Below are positions 44,371 to 50,727 of a DNA stretch of 64,000 bases, in pieces. This stretch comes from [Streptosporangium] indianense (GTDB taxonomy: Bacteria; Actinomycetota; Actinomycetes; Streptomycetales; Streptomycetaceae): positions 25,354-89,353 of the forward strand of contig NZ_JAKEIO010000013.1 in the NCBI RefSeq assembly GCF_021474405.1. Reading direction: 5' to 3'. Below the pieces are notes generated by a model. The model worked only from the letters and a program-made list of their open reading frames with translations. It searched no databases and had not been told where the DNA came from. Both the position numbers and the translations under genes were made by a program. Each line of letters begins with the position of its first letter. Position 1 is the stretch's first letter.

Positions 44371-46200
44371 GTGGCGCGCGACATCGCGGCTCCCCCCGTC
44401 CCCACCACCCATCAGGGGCTGATCTCGTGGGTCAACGAGATCGCCGAGCTGACGCAGCCGGACAACGTGGTCTGGTGTGACGGATCCGAGGCCGAGTACG
44501 AGCGACTGTGCGAGGAGCTCGTGGAGAAGGGCACCTTCCGCAAACTCGACCCGATCAAGCGCCCCCACTCCTACTACGCCGCCTCCGACCCCACCGACGT
44601 CGCGCGCGTCGAGGACCGGACGTTCATCTGCTCCGAGAAGGAGGAGGACGCGGGCCCGACCAACCACTGGAAGGCCCCCGCCGAGATGCGGGAGATCTTC
44701 CAGGGCTCCGGGGGCCAGGGCGGCCTGTTCCGCGGCTCGATGCGCGGCCGCACCATGTACGTCGTGCCCTTCTGCATGGGCCCGCTCGGCTCGCCGCTGT
44801 CCGCACTCGGCGTGGAGATCACGGACTCGGCCTACGTCGCCGTCTCGATGCGCACCATGACCCGCATGGGCCAGGCCGTCCTGGACGAGCTCGGCTCCGA
44901 CGGCTTCTTCGTCAAGGCCGTGCACACCCTGGGCGCACCCCTGGAGCCCGGCCAGGCGGACGTCCCCTGGCCCTGCAACCAGACCAAGTACATCTCGCAC
45001 TTCCCCGAGGACCGCGAGATCTGGTCCTACGGCTCCGGCTACGGCGGCAACGCCCTGCTCGGCAAGAAGTGCTACGCCCTGCGCATCGCCTCCGTCATGG
45101 CCCGTGACGAGGGCTGGCTGGCCGAGCACATGCTCGTCCTGAAGCTGACCCCGCCGCGCGGCGAGGCCAAGTACGTCGCCGCGGCCTTCCCGAGCGCCTG
45201 CGGCAAGACCAACCTCGCCATGCTGGAGCCGACCGTCCCCGGCTGGACGGTCGAGACCATCGGCGACGACATCGCCTGGATGCGCTTCGGCGAGGACGGC
45301 CGCCTCTACGCCATCAACCCCGAGGCCGGCTTCTTCGGCGTCGCCCCCGGCACCGGCGAGCACACCAACGCCAACGCGATGAAGACGCTCTGGGGCAACT
45401 CCGTCTTCACCAACGTCGCCCTCACCGACGACAACGACATCTGGTGGGAGGGCATGACGGAGGAGACCCCGGCCCACCTGACGGACTGGAAGGGCAACGA
45501 CTGGACGCCCGAGTCCGGCGTCCCGGCCGCGCACCCCAACGCCCGCTTCACCGTCCCGGCCTCGCAGTGCCCGATCATCGCGCCGGAGTGGGAGGACCCC
45601 AAGGGCGTGCCGATCTCGGCGATCCTCTTCGGCGGACGCCGCGCCACCGCCGTGCCGCTGGTGACGGAGTCCTTCGACTGGAACCACGGCGTCTTCCTCG
45701 GCGCCAACGTGGCCTCCGAGAAGACCGCCGCCGCCGAGGGCAAGGTCGGCGAGCTGCGCCGCGACCCGTTCGCGATGCTGCCGTTCTGCGGCTACAACAT
45801 GGGCGACTACATGGCCCACTGGGTCGACGTGGCCAAGGACAAGGACCAGTCCAAGCTGCCGAAGATCTACTACGTCAACTGGTTCCGCAAGAACGACGAG
45901 GGCAAGTTCGTCTGGCCCGGCTTCGGTGAGAACAGCCGCGTCCTGAAGTGGATCGTGGAACGCCTGGACGGCACGGCCGAGGGCGTCGAGACGCCGATCG
46001 GCATCCTGCCGACCAAGGAGGCCCTCGACACCGACGGCCTGGAGTTGGCCGAGTCCGACCTGGAGTTCCTGCTCACGGTGGACAAGGAGGTCTGGCGCGA
46101 GGAGGCCGCCCTGGTCCCCGAGCACCTCAACACCTTCGGCGACCACACGCCGAAGGAGCTGTGGGACCAGTACCGCGCGCTGGTGCAGCGCCTGGGCTGA
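44371..46200 (+). CDS. pckG: Phosphoenolpyruvate carboxykinase (GTP)
   Basis: Converts oxaloacetate and GTP to phosphoenolpyruvate in gluconeogenesis and anaplerosis. The 609-aa protein has the GTP-dependent class hallmarks: [12 protein letters not shown] with reactive Cys277 and P-loop Lys279, and an [16 protein letters not shown] loop. It starts at GTG 44371 behind AGGAG. Monocistronic; a strong hairpin lies 230 bp downstream. Confidence 0.97.
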   Translation: MARDIAAPPVPTTHQGLISWVNEIAELTQPDNVVWCDGSEAEYERLCEELVEKGTFRKLDPIKRPHSYYAASDPTDVARVEDRTFICSEKEEDAGPTNHWKAPAEMREIFQGSGGQGGLFRGSMRGRTMYVVPFCMGPLGSPLSALGVEITDSAYVAVSMRTMTRMGQAVLDELGSDGFFVKAVHTLGAPLEPGQADVPWPCNQTKYISHFPEDREIWSYGSGYGGNALLGKKCYALRIASVMARDEGWLAEHMLVLKLTPPRGEAKYVAAAFPSACGKTNLAMLEPTVPGWTVETIGDDIAWMRFGEDGRLYAINPEAGFFGVAPGTGEHTNANAMKTLWGNSVFTNVALTDDNDIWWEGMTEETPAHLTDWKGNDWTPESGVPAAHPNARFTVPASQCPIIAPEWEDPKGVPISAILFGGRRATAVPLVTESFDWNHGVFLGANVASEKTAAAEGKVGELRRDPFAMLPFCGYNMGDYMAHWVDVAKDKDQSKLPKIYYVNWFRKNDEGKFVWPGFGENSRVLKWIVERLDGTAEGVETPIGILPTKEALDTDGLELAESDLEFLLTVDKEVWREEAALVPEHLNTFGDHTPKELWDQYRALVQRLG

Positions 46201-46404
46201 ACCCCCACCCCGACTCCGCGGCCGGCCCGAACCGACAGTGCCCTGACCAGCAACATCGTCAAGGCCGGCCGCGGAACAGACCGGCGGGACCCGTACAACG
46301 GCGTGCGGGGTCCGGGGCCGGCCACCGCGTCCTCCGTCCGCCCCGACGGAAACCAGCGACGACCGGCCCCCTCCCGCCCGCTTCGGCGCGGCCCCCAGGC
46401 GGGC

Positions 46405-46869
46405 TCACGAACGTGCCGATGAAGGACCGAGCGCCCCGGCCGACGGCTTACGTCGACCGGGGCGCTCGGGCGTTTTCGGGGTGCCGGTATCACTGCCGGC
46501 GTCGGCTCCGGTGAACAGCTCGCACCACACCGTCTTGCGACCCCCCTCCCGCTCCACACCCCACCGCACGGCCAGCGCGTCCAGCAATGCCAGTCCGCGG
46601 CCCGACTCGGCTTCGGTGCCGGCGCCCGCGAATAGGACAGGCAACGCCCGGGGGTCGGGATCGCTGACCCCCAACCGGATCCGCCCGCCTTCCTCGCGCC
46701 ACACCCGCACCGTGACGGGGACGGTCTCCCCGACGTGCCGGATCACGTTCGTGACGAGCTCGCTCGCGCAGAGCTGCACGTCGGTCCCGTACGGGCGCAG
46801 CGCCCGCCGCACGCCGGACACCCCGGCTGGGGCCGCGAGCAACTCCAGCGTCATCTCCGGCCGCATCAC
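46405..46869 (-). CDS. Anti-sigma-factor-like ATPase (HATPase_c, RsbW/SpoIIAB type)
   Basis: 154 aa with the Bergerat ATP-binding fold: N-box CASELVTNVIRH, G1-like VSDPDPRALP and G2 ESGRGLALLDALAVRWG. Streptomyces genomes carry dozens of such single-domain ATPases, often near XRE/DUF397 pairs as here. The last ~27 residues are low complexity and are encoded by the antisense of a terminator hairpin. The start overlaps the stop of the small upstream gene (TGATG), so translation is coupled. Confidence 0.87.
   Translation of the reverse strand: MMRPEMTLELLAAPAGVSGVRRALRPYGTDVQLCASELVTNVIRHVGETVPVTVRVWREEGGRIRLGVSDPDPRALPVLFAGAGTEAESGRGLALLDALAVRWGVEREGGRKTVWCELFTGADAGSDTGTPKTPERPGRRKPSAGALGPSSARS
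46427..46469 (+). terminator. Strong terminator of pckG embedded in the 3' end of the ATPase gene
   Basis: A 19-bp stem with one mismatch (46427-46445 with 46451-46469) and a 5-nt loop is followed on the plus strand by GCGTTTTC. The T-run favours termination of plus-strand transcripts coming from pckG. Confidence 0.75.
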
Positions 46870-47066
46870 GCGGCACCCTGCCGGAGAGCTGCGGCCAGGG
46901 CCTGCGCGGTGAGGAGATTGCAGGCGCCGAGCGTGATCAGCGGCCGCGCGGGCCGGGAGGCGAGAGCCGGTAGATCGAGTCCGAGGGACGGCAGGGTGAT
47001 GCCGTGTGCGGCGAGCGCGACTCGCAACTCCTGGACGCAGGCGTCGGCCTCGTCGGGGCTGTGCAT
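46866..47066 (-). CDS. Small hypothetical protein, 66 aa
   Basis: It starts at ATG 47064-47066 (MHSPDEADACVQELRVALAAHGITLPSLGLDLPALAS) and overlaps the start of the anti-sigma-like ATPase gene. The first half looks like an amphipathic helix and the second is hydrophobic (LITLGACNLLTAQALAAAL). No known domain recognised. Proteins of this size commonly precede ATPases in these XRE-linked clusters, suggesting a partner role, but that is inference. Confidence 0.7.
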   Translation of the reverse strand: MHSPDEADACVQELRVALAAHGITLPSLGLDLPALASRPARPLITLGACNLLTAQALAAALRQGAA

Positions 47067-47223
47067 GGGGTTAACACCTTCCAGTGCGCTGTGTGACGAA
47101 CTCCTCACACTCTGACGCCGACGCCCGTAGCGTGACAGCCCATCGGGATCCCGCTCCTGAACTGCGCGTTCGCGCTGCGGGATCCGGCAGCGGGCGGTAA
47201 CGGCACACCTAAGACGGTGAACG

Positions 47224-48078
47224 ATGGGTCAGCGCAAGGACATCGACGGTTCGACGGGCGTCCCGACCTTCTACGGCAGTGAGTTGCGCTGGAAACGGGA
47301 GGAGGCGGGCCTCACCCTCCAGCAACTCGTCGAGGGCAGCTTCTACGGCCCGAGCCACCTCAGCGAGATCGAGCGGGGCACGCGCCGGATGCCGGCGGAA
47401 CTCGCCGAGCACGTCGACAGGGTGCTCGGCACGGACGGCTTCTTCAGGCGGCGCTGCGAGGACGTGCGACGGGCGAAACGGCGGGGGCACGCGAGCTACT
47501 TCGAGCGGGTGCTGGAGGCGGAGCAGCACGCGGAGACCATCGAGGAGTGGTGCCCGACGCTGGTGCCGGGGTTGTTGCAGACGGAGGCGTATGCGCGGGC
47601 GGTGGTGCGGGCAACGCACCCACTCGCTCCGGACGAAGAGGTAGAGGAGAAGGTCACCGCCCGACTGGCACGAGCTCGCCTCTTCGAGAAGAACCACAAG
47701 ACGCCGGTGTACTGGGCCATCCTCTCCGAGAGCCTGCTCCGTCAGCCGATCGTTGCGCCCGACCAGGCAGCCGAACAGTGGCAGCACATCGCCGGGTTGG
47801 CGCGGCGGCATCGGATCGTTCCCCAGATCCTTCCCGGGAACTGCGGAGCGCACCCTTTCATGCTCGGCACGGCCAAGATCATGACGTTCCCCGATGCGCC
47901 GCCGCTGGTCTACACGGAGGCGCTGCACAGCGGGGACACCATCGACGATCCGGGCCTCGTTAAGGATTACCGAAGGTCGTACGATCTGCTCAGGGCCGCC
48001 GCGCTACCTCGCGAGGCGTCCCTCGCCCTGATCGAGCAAGCGGCTGAGGATGGCGGAGATGGCAAGCAACGCAATTGA
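47224..48078 (+). CDS. XRE family regulator with DUF5753
   Basis: 284 aa. The N-terminal helix-turn-helix reads LRWKREEAGLTLQQLVEGSF and SHLSEIERGTRRMP. A C-terminal DUF5753 follows, with EEWCPTLVPGLLQTEAYARAVV and ending near LLRAAALPREASLALIEQ. This is the Streptomyces WhiJ-like regulator type, usually paired with a DUF397 protein, as here, and an anti-sigma-like ATPase, as just upstream on the other strand. It probably controls development or stress in concert with those neighbours. Confidence 0.92.
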   Translation: MGQRKDIDGSTGVPTFYGSELRWKREEAGLTLQQLVEGSFYGPSHLSEIERGTRRMPAELAEHVDRVLGTDGFFRRRCEDVRRAKRRGHASYFERVLEAEQHAETIEEWCPTLVPGLLQTEAYARAVVRATHPLAPDEEVEEKVTARLARARLFEKNHKTPVYWAILSESLLRQPIVAPDQAAEQWQHIAGLARRHRIVPQILPGNCGAHPFMLGTAKIMTFPDAPPLVYTEALHSGDTIDDPGLVKDYRRSYDLLRAAALPREASLALIEQAAEDGGDGKQRN

Positions 48079-48271
48079 CTTGAGCGCAGCCGTCTGGCGC
48101 AAGAGCACCTACAGCAACGGAAGTGGCGGCGACTGCCTCGAAGTGTGCGACGCCCACACCGCCGTCGTCCCCGTCCGTGACTCCAAGGTCCCTCACGGCC
48201 CGGTCCTCACGATCACGGCCCCGGCCTGGACGTCCTTCGTCACGTCCCTCAAGTCGGCACCTGCTGCGTGA
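48050..48271 (+). CDS. DUF397 domain protein
   Basis: 73 aa with the DUF397 signature: AVWRKSTYSNGSGGDCLEVCD, VVPVRDSKVPHGPVLTI, and AWTSFV near the end. It overlaps the XRE gene by 29 bp and is its usual partner; in characterised WhiJ-like systems the small protein modulates the regulator. An alternative ATG lies at 48059. Confidence 0.92.
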   Translation: MAEMASNAIDLSAAVWRKSTYSNGSGGDCLEVCDAHTAVVPVRDSKVPHGPVLTITAPAWTSFVTSLKSAPAA

Positions 48272-48273
48272 CT

Positions 48274-48303
48274 CCATCGGCTCCGCGAGAGCGGAGTCGG
48301 TGG
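48274..48303 (+). terminator. Hairpin after the DUF397 gene
   Basis: A 13-bp stem with two G-T pairs (48274-48286 with 48291-48303) and a 4-nt GAGA loop lies between the DUF397 gene and the first convergent small membrane gene. Confidence 0.6.
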
Positions 48304-48305
48304 CT

Positions 48306-48491
48306 TCATCTCTTAGGTCTCCGGCGGGTCATGGCCATGAAGGCCAACGCCAGCCCGCCGAGAGCGGCAAGTGCTCCGGCACCCATGAGCACAGAGTTCT
48401 GTTCGCTAGCGCCCAGGATGATGCAGAACAGTCCGAATGCGGCGCCGATCACCACGAAAAACGTCAGTTTCTTGGCCTGGCTGATGGGCAT
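48306..48491 (-). CDS. Small two-helix membrane protein, 61 aa
   Basis: MPISQAKKL is followed by two hydrophobic helices (FFVVIGAAFGLFCIILGA, LMGAGALAALGGLALAFMAM) and a basic end RRRPKR. Its ATG overlaps the previous stop (TAATG). It closes the array of small genes downstream of the RHS gene. Size and layout match the two genes upstream. The function is unknown; it is a candidate immunity or regulatory membrane protein. Confidence 0.7.
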   Translation of the reverse strand: MPISQAKKLTFFVVIGAAFGLFCIILGASEQNSVLMGAGALAALGGLALAFMAMTRRRPKR

Positions 48492-48679
48492 TAGCTGTTT
48501 CTCCTGGCCTTGCTGCGGACCCCGATCGTCCACATGAGGAGCGACGCCACGCCCAGAGCGGTCAGGGTGAGGAGGAGGACCCTCTGTGTTCCCTCCGCCG
48601 CGAGGCCCTGTAGCAGGGCGAGCACGGTCACGACCGCGACCACGGACAGGAAGATGCTCATCCTGATCCTGTCGCTCAT
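48491..48679 (-). CDS. Small two-helix membrane protein, 62 aa
   Basis: MSDRIRMSIFLSVVAVVTVL begins the protein, which has a second helix (LLLTLTALGVASLLMWTIG) and a basic tail (SKARRNS). A good AAGGGGACG lies before the ATG. It shares its MSD-start, length and topology with the preceding gene, which suggests paralogy from an old duplication. Confidence 0.7.
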   Translation of the reverse strand: MSDRIRMSIFLSVVAVVTVLALLQGLAAEGTQRVLLLTLTALGVASLLMWTIGVRSKARRNS

Positions 48680-48710
48680 GGTGCAACGTCCCCTTCCGTC
48701 ACGGATCGTG

Positions 48711-48896
48711 TCAGGCGCGGGTCTTCCGATGGGCCAGGGAGGCGAATACCGCCAGAATCACTCCGCATGCTGCTGCGGTCACTCCGAGCACAACCGGTAC
48801 GGTGTCACCAGTAAGGGTTCCTGCAATGCACGCACCAATTCCGCTAAGGACCGCAATCGCCGAAAAGATGCGCACTCCCCTGATCGCATCGCTCAT
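48711..48896 (-). CDS. Small two-helix membrane protein, 61 aa
   Basis: MSDAIRGVRIFSAIAVLSGI, then a loop TGDTVP, a second helix (VVLGVTAAACGVILAVFASLA) and the tail HRKTRA. The start at 48896 matches the MSD-x-IR start of the next gene. It is the third member of the look-alike set. A 191-bp gap without a supported gene precedes it on this strand. Confidence 0.68.
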   Translation of the reverse strand: MSDAIRGVRIFSAIAVLSGIGACIAGTLTGDTVPVVLGVTAAACGVILAVFASLAHRKTRA

Positions 48897-49087
48897 CGAC
48901 GCGTTCCTCGCTCGCATTCAGAGCCCCTTCCGAATTTGCGGGCAACTGATGGGCCGAAATGGACTCTCGGTCCAACAGTCATATGCACTGGATATACCCA
49001 GCTGACAGTTTCGGCAGCACCAGCCCCTACCTTCGTGCGGGCCTGGAATGCGAGCAGCCCCCGGCCGGTGGCGGGAAGGGCGACTTC

Positions 49088-49228
49088 TCACCTGCCGCGT
49101 CGAATCTTCATGAGTACGTACAGCGCGATGATCAGGACAGTGAAGCCTGCGATGAATATCAGTGCGTCCTGCCCGTTCTCGACAGGTGAGTATTTGCCGC
49201 TGGCAGTCAAACCGGGTAACAGTGTCAC
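49088..49228 (-). CDS. Tiny single-pass membrane protein, 46 aa, with TTA codon
   Basis: The frame opens at GTG 49226-49228 behind AAGGGG and reads VTLLPGLTASGKYSPVENGQ, then one helix (DALIFIAGFTVLIIALYVLM) and the basic end KIRRGR. The fourth codon is TTA, the rare leucine codon read by the bldA tRNA in Streptomyces, so translation may be developmentally gated. It shows the same layout as the 44-aa gene next to the RHS gene. Confidence 0.6.
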   Translation of the reverse strand: MTLLPGLTASGKYSPVENGQDALIFIAGFTVLIIALYVLMKIRRGR

Positions 49229-49283
49229 TTCGGACCCCTTGTGATCGCAGCCAGAAAACGAATAAAGGCAGCTTCTCTCTCGT

Positions 49284-49487
49284 TCAGGCTCCCGCCATCA
49301 CCGCCAGGCAGATGACCGCCGCCGAGCCGGAGACGGTCCCCAGCAAGGTCCCCGCGTGCTGACTGCGCGAGATGCCGTCAGCACGCGGGGGGACCCAGTC
49401 GGGAGTGGGTGCCACTCACGCCAGGGCGTGCTTCACTCCCTGGAGCAAAGACTGGCGGACTTGTGCGGGAGCACGGAGATCACTCAT
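49284..49487 (-). pseudogene. Small ORF interrupted by an in-frame TGA (23 + 43 codons)
   Basis: ATG 49485-49487 overlaps the preceding stop and gives MSDLRAPAQVRQSLLQGVKH before TGA at 49416-49418. The same frame continues immediately with a GTG and 43 further codons ending LLGTVSGSAAVICLAVMAGA, a hydrophobic tail. Either a single nonsense change split a ~67-aa protein, or the 23-aa ORF is complete and the rest is not translated. A perfect hairpin at 49350-49390 lies inside the second part. Confidence 0.4.
49350..49390. other. Perfect 14-bp inverted repeat with 13-nt loop
   Basis: CCCCGCGTGCTGAC (49350-49363) pairs with GTCAGCACGCGGGG (49377-49390). No T-run follows on either strand. It may be an internal terminator or an RNA processing site within the small-gene array. 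Confidence 0.6.
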
Positions 49488-49758
49488 CCCCGTACATCGC
49501 TCTCCGTACCGCTCGGTTGAGGGGCGGTTGCACCACTCCGACAACGGCGCCAATGCCACCCAGCACCAGCGCCCCTTGCCATGGACTTCCGATGTAGCCG
49601 AAGAGCAGGCTCAGTGCGAAGAGCAGGCCCCGATTCCAGGCGAGCGGCGGCTTGTCGTTGGCCCGTGAGGGTCTCCATTTATTGGCTTGGGGTACAAGGA
49701 TCTCCTTTCCCTCGCTGTCACACCTTCGCTCCGCCGATGACGCCGCCGACCACGGCAC
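49480..49758 (-). CDS. Small membrane protein with uncertain start, up to 92 aa
   Basis: The C-terminal part is convincing: WNRGLLFALSLLFGYIGSPW, ALVLGGIGAVVGVVQ and the tail NRAVRRAMYGDE, i.e. two helices. A strong AAAGGAG lies at about 49703-49709, but the codon in the right place is ATC CTT GTA, with TTG only in another frame. GTG 49756-49758 overlapping the upstream gene is given as a formal start; a frameshift or a non-standard start near the RBS is equally possible. Confidence 0.45.
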   Translation of the reverse strand: MPWSAASSAERRCDSEGKEILVPQANKWRPSRANDKPPLAWNRGLLFALSLLFGYIGSPWQGALVLGGIGAVVGVVQPPLNRAVRRAMYGDE

Positions 49759-49938
49759 CGAGAACTGCGTTCTCGGAGTCCTGGGTGTCGCCAGCAGCAA
49801 CTACTGCCCCTAGCCCCGCACCAGCACCGCCCAGAGCGCCCCCGCTATTGCTCTCGCGGCGACAAAGCCGACTCCTACGGTTCCTGCATAGACGGCTGCT
49901 ACGACGGTCGCGGCAGGCCGGGAAGGCGCGAGGTTCAC
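49718..49938 (-). pseudogene. Glycine-zipper protein gene with probable frameshift
   Basis: GTG 49936-49938, behind GGGAGGAAG and overlapping the previous stop, reads VNLAPSRPAATVVAAVYAGT and continues to AIAG before ending at TAG 49810 (42 aa). Adding one base in the G5 run (plus-strand C5 at 49839-49843) joins it to another frame reading GALGGAGAGLGAVVAAGD, then ENAVLGAVVGGVIGGAKV and a stop at 49718. The joined ~73-aa protein has two Gly-zipper helices, a coherent design. So either a 1-nt deletion, a sequencing error or programmed frameshifting is present. Confidence 0.5.
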
Positions 49939-50240
49939 TTTGGCTTCCTCCCGCTGGAGCAGCGCTGCCCGGATACGGTGAGCGCCGCATCCGGGCAGCG
50001 GTGCCTCAAGGCGTACCCTTCTGAGCGTTCGCCCTGGCTTGCCGGTCCTCGCCGGTTGGCGGTGAGCCGATGCCACAGTGCTGCGGCGGGATAGGCGAGC
50101 ACCCCGACCACTGCTCCCCATATGACGAGCCAGAGCATGCCAGCCGTACCCCAGTCCACCCGAGGTGGTACGAAGGGTTCTGTAAGGACCAGGAGAATGA
50201 GGCCGACTACCAGCCTGGTCTGGTCCTTGCTGTCCAGCAC
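49935..50240 (-). CDS. Small membrane protein, 101 aa
   Basis: It starts at GTG 50238-50240 (VLDSKDQTRLVVG) behind GAGGAGTG; a GTG 15 nt further out is also open. Two helices (LVVGLILLVLTEPFV, LWLVIWGAVVGVLAYPAAALW) are followed by a basic, disordered tail of about 35 residues with no similarity I recognise. The stop overlaps the next start (GTGA). Part of the coupled array. Confidence 0.6.
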   Translation of the reverse strand: MLDSKDQTRLVVGLILLVLTEPFVPPRVDWGTAGMLWLVIWGAVVGVLAYPAAALWHRLTANRRGPASQGERSEGYALRHRCPDAALTVSGQRCSSGRKPK

Positions 50241-50334
50241 TACGTCACTCCTCACGGCTGCGCGTCATTGCAGCTCCCCCTAGGTCCTGCCTCATGGGGC
50301 CGCGGCGCCCTCTCCAATACGACCCCGCTGGAGG

Positions 50335-50535
50335 TCAGCTCTCCAGTTTGCGCTTACGCCTTGTGAGGACCCAGACGTTGAAAGCAGTCATTACTGCTCC
50401 AGTGATCGAGATGGCGATGAACGCCACCCCTCCGTAGAGGAGGGCACCCACAGTCGCCAGAAGAGTCAAGAACAAGGAAAAGGTTGCCCCTATCACCCCC
50501 AGGGGGCGGGTGGCTGTGGTCCAAGGTCCGCTCAC
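50335..50535 (-). CDS. Small two-helix membrane protein, 66 aa
   Basis: MSGPWTTATRPLGVIGATFS begins the first helix, the second is VAFIAISITGAVMTAFNVWVL, and the tail is TRRKRKLES. The GTG at 50533-50535 overlaps the stop of the 44-aa gene by 4 nt, so the two are coupled. It is the second gene after the RHS gene on the same strand. A membrane immunity protein is a reasonable hypothesis. Confidence 0.68.
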   Translation of the reverse strand: MSGPWTTATRPLGVIGATFSLFLTLLATVGALLYGGVAFIAISITGAVMTAFNVWVLTRRKRKLES

Positions 50536-50666
50536 CTTCCCTTCCTCCTGTTAGCCCGGCGACGATCCAGGAACAAGATCACTCCCAGAAGTATCAAGCA
50601 GACGATGATCACGTGCGGCTCGTATCCGTCCGGAATCACATCTCGAGCCAACGTCGTAGCAAGCAC
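50532..50666 (-). CDS. Tiny single-pass membrane protein, 44 aa, first gene after RHS
   Basis: GTG 50664-50666 sits 5 nt after an excellent AAGGAGAGGG and reads VLATTLARDVIPDGYEPH, then one helix (VIIVCLILLGVILFL) and a highly basic tail with DRRRANRRKGR. It begins 61 bp after the RHS stop and overlaps the next gene. Position, strong RBS and coupling make it a real gene and the first candidate for an RHS-associated immunity protein, though there is no direct evidence. Confidence 0.65.
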   Translation of the reverse strand: MLATTLARDVIPDGYEPHVIIVCLILLGVILFLDRRRANRRKGR

Positions 50667-50727
50667 TAGTCACCCTCTCCTTACGGCGGGTGCGGGGGGC
50701 TCTGCGCTCCGCCCCCCGCACTGACAT

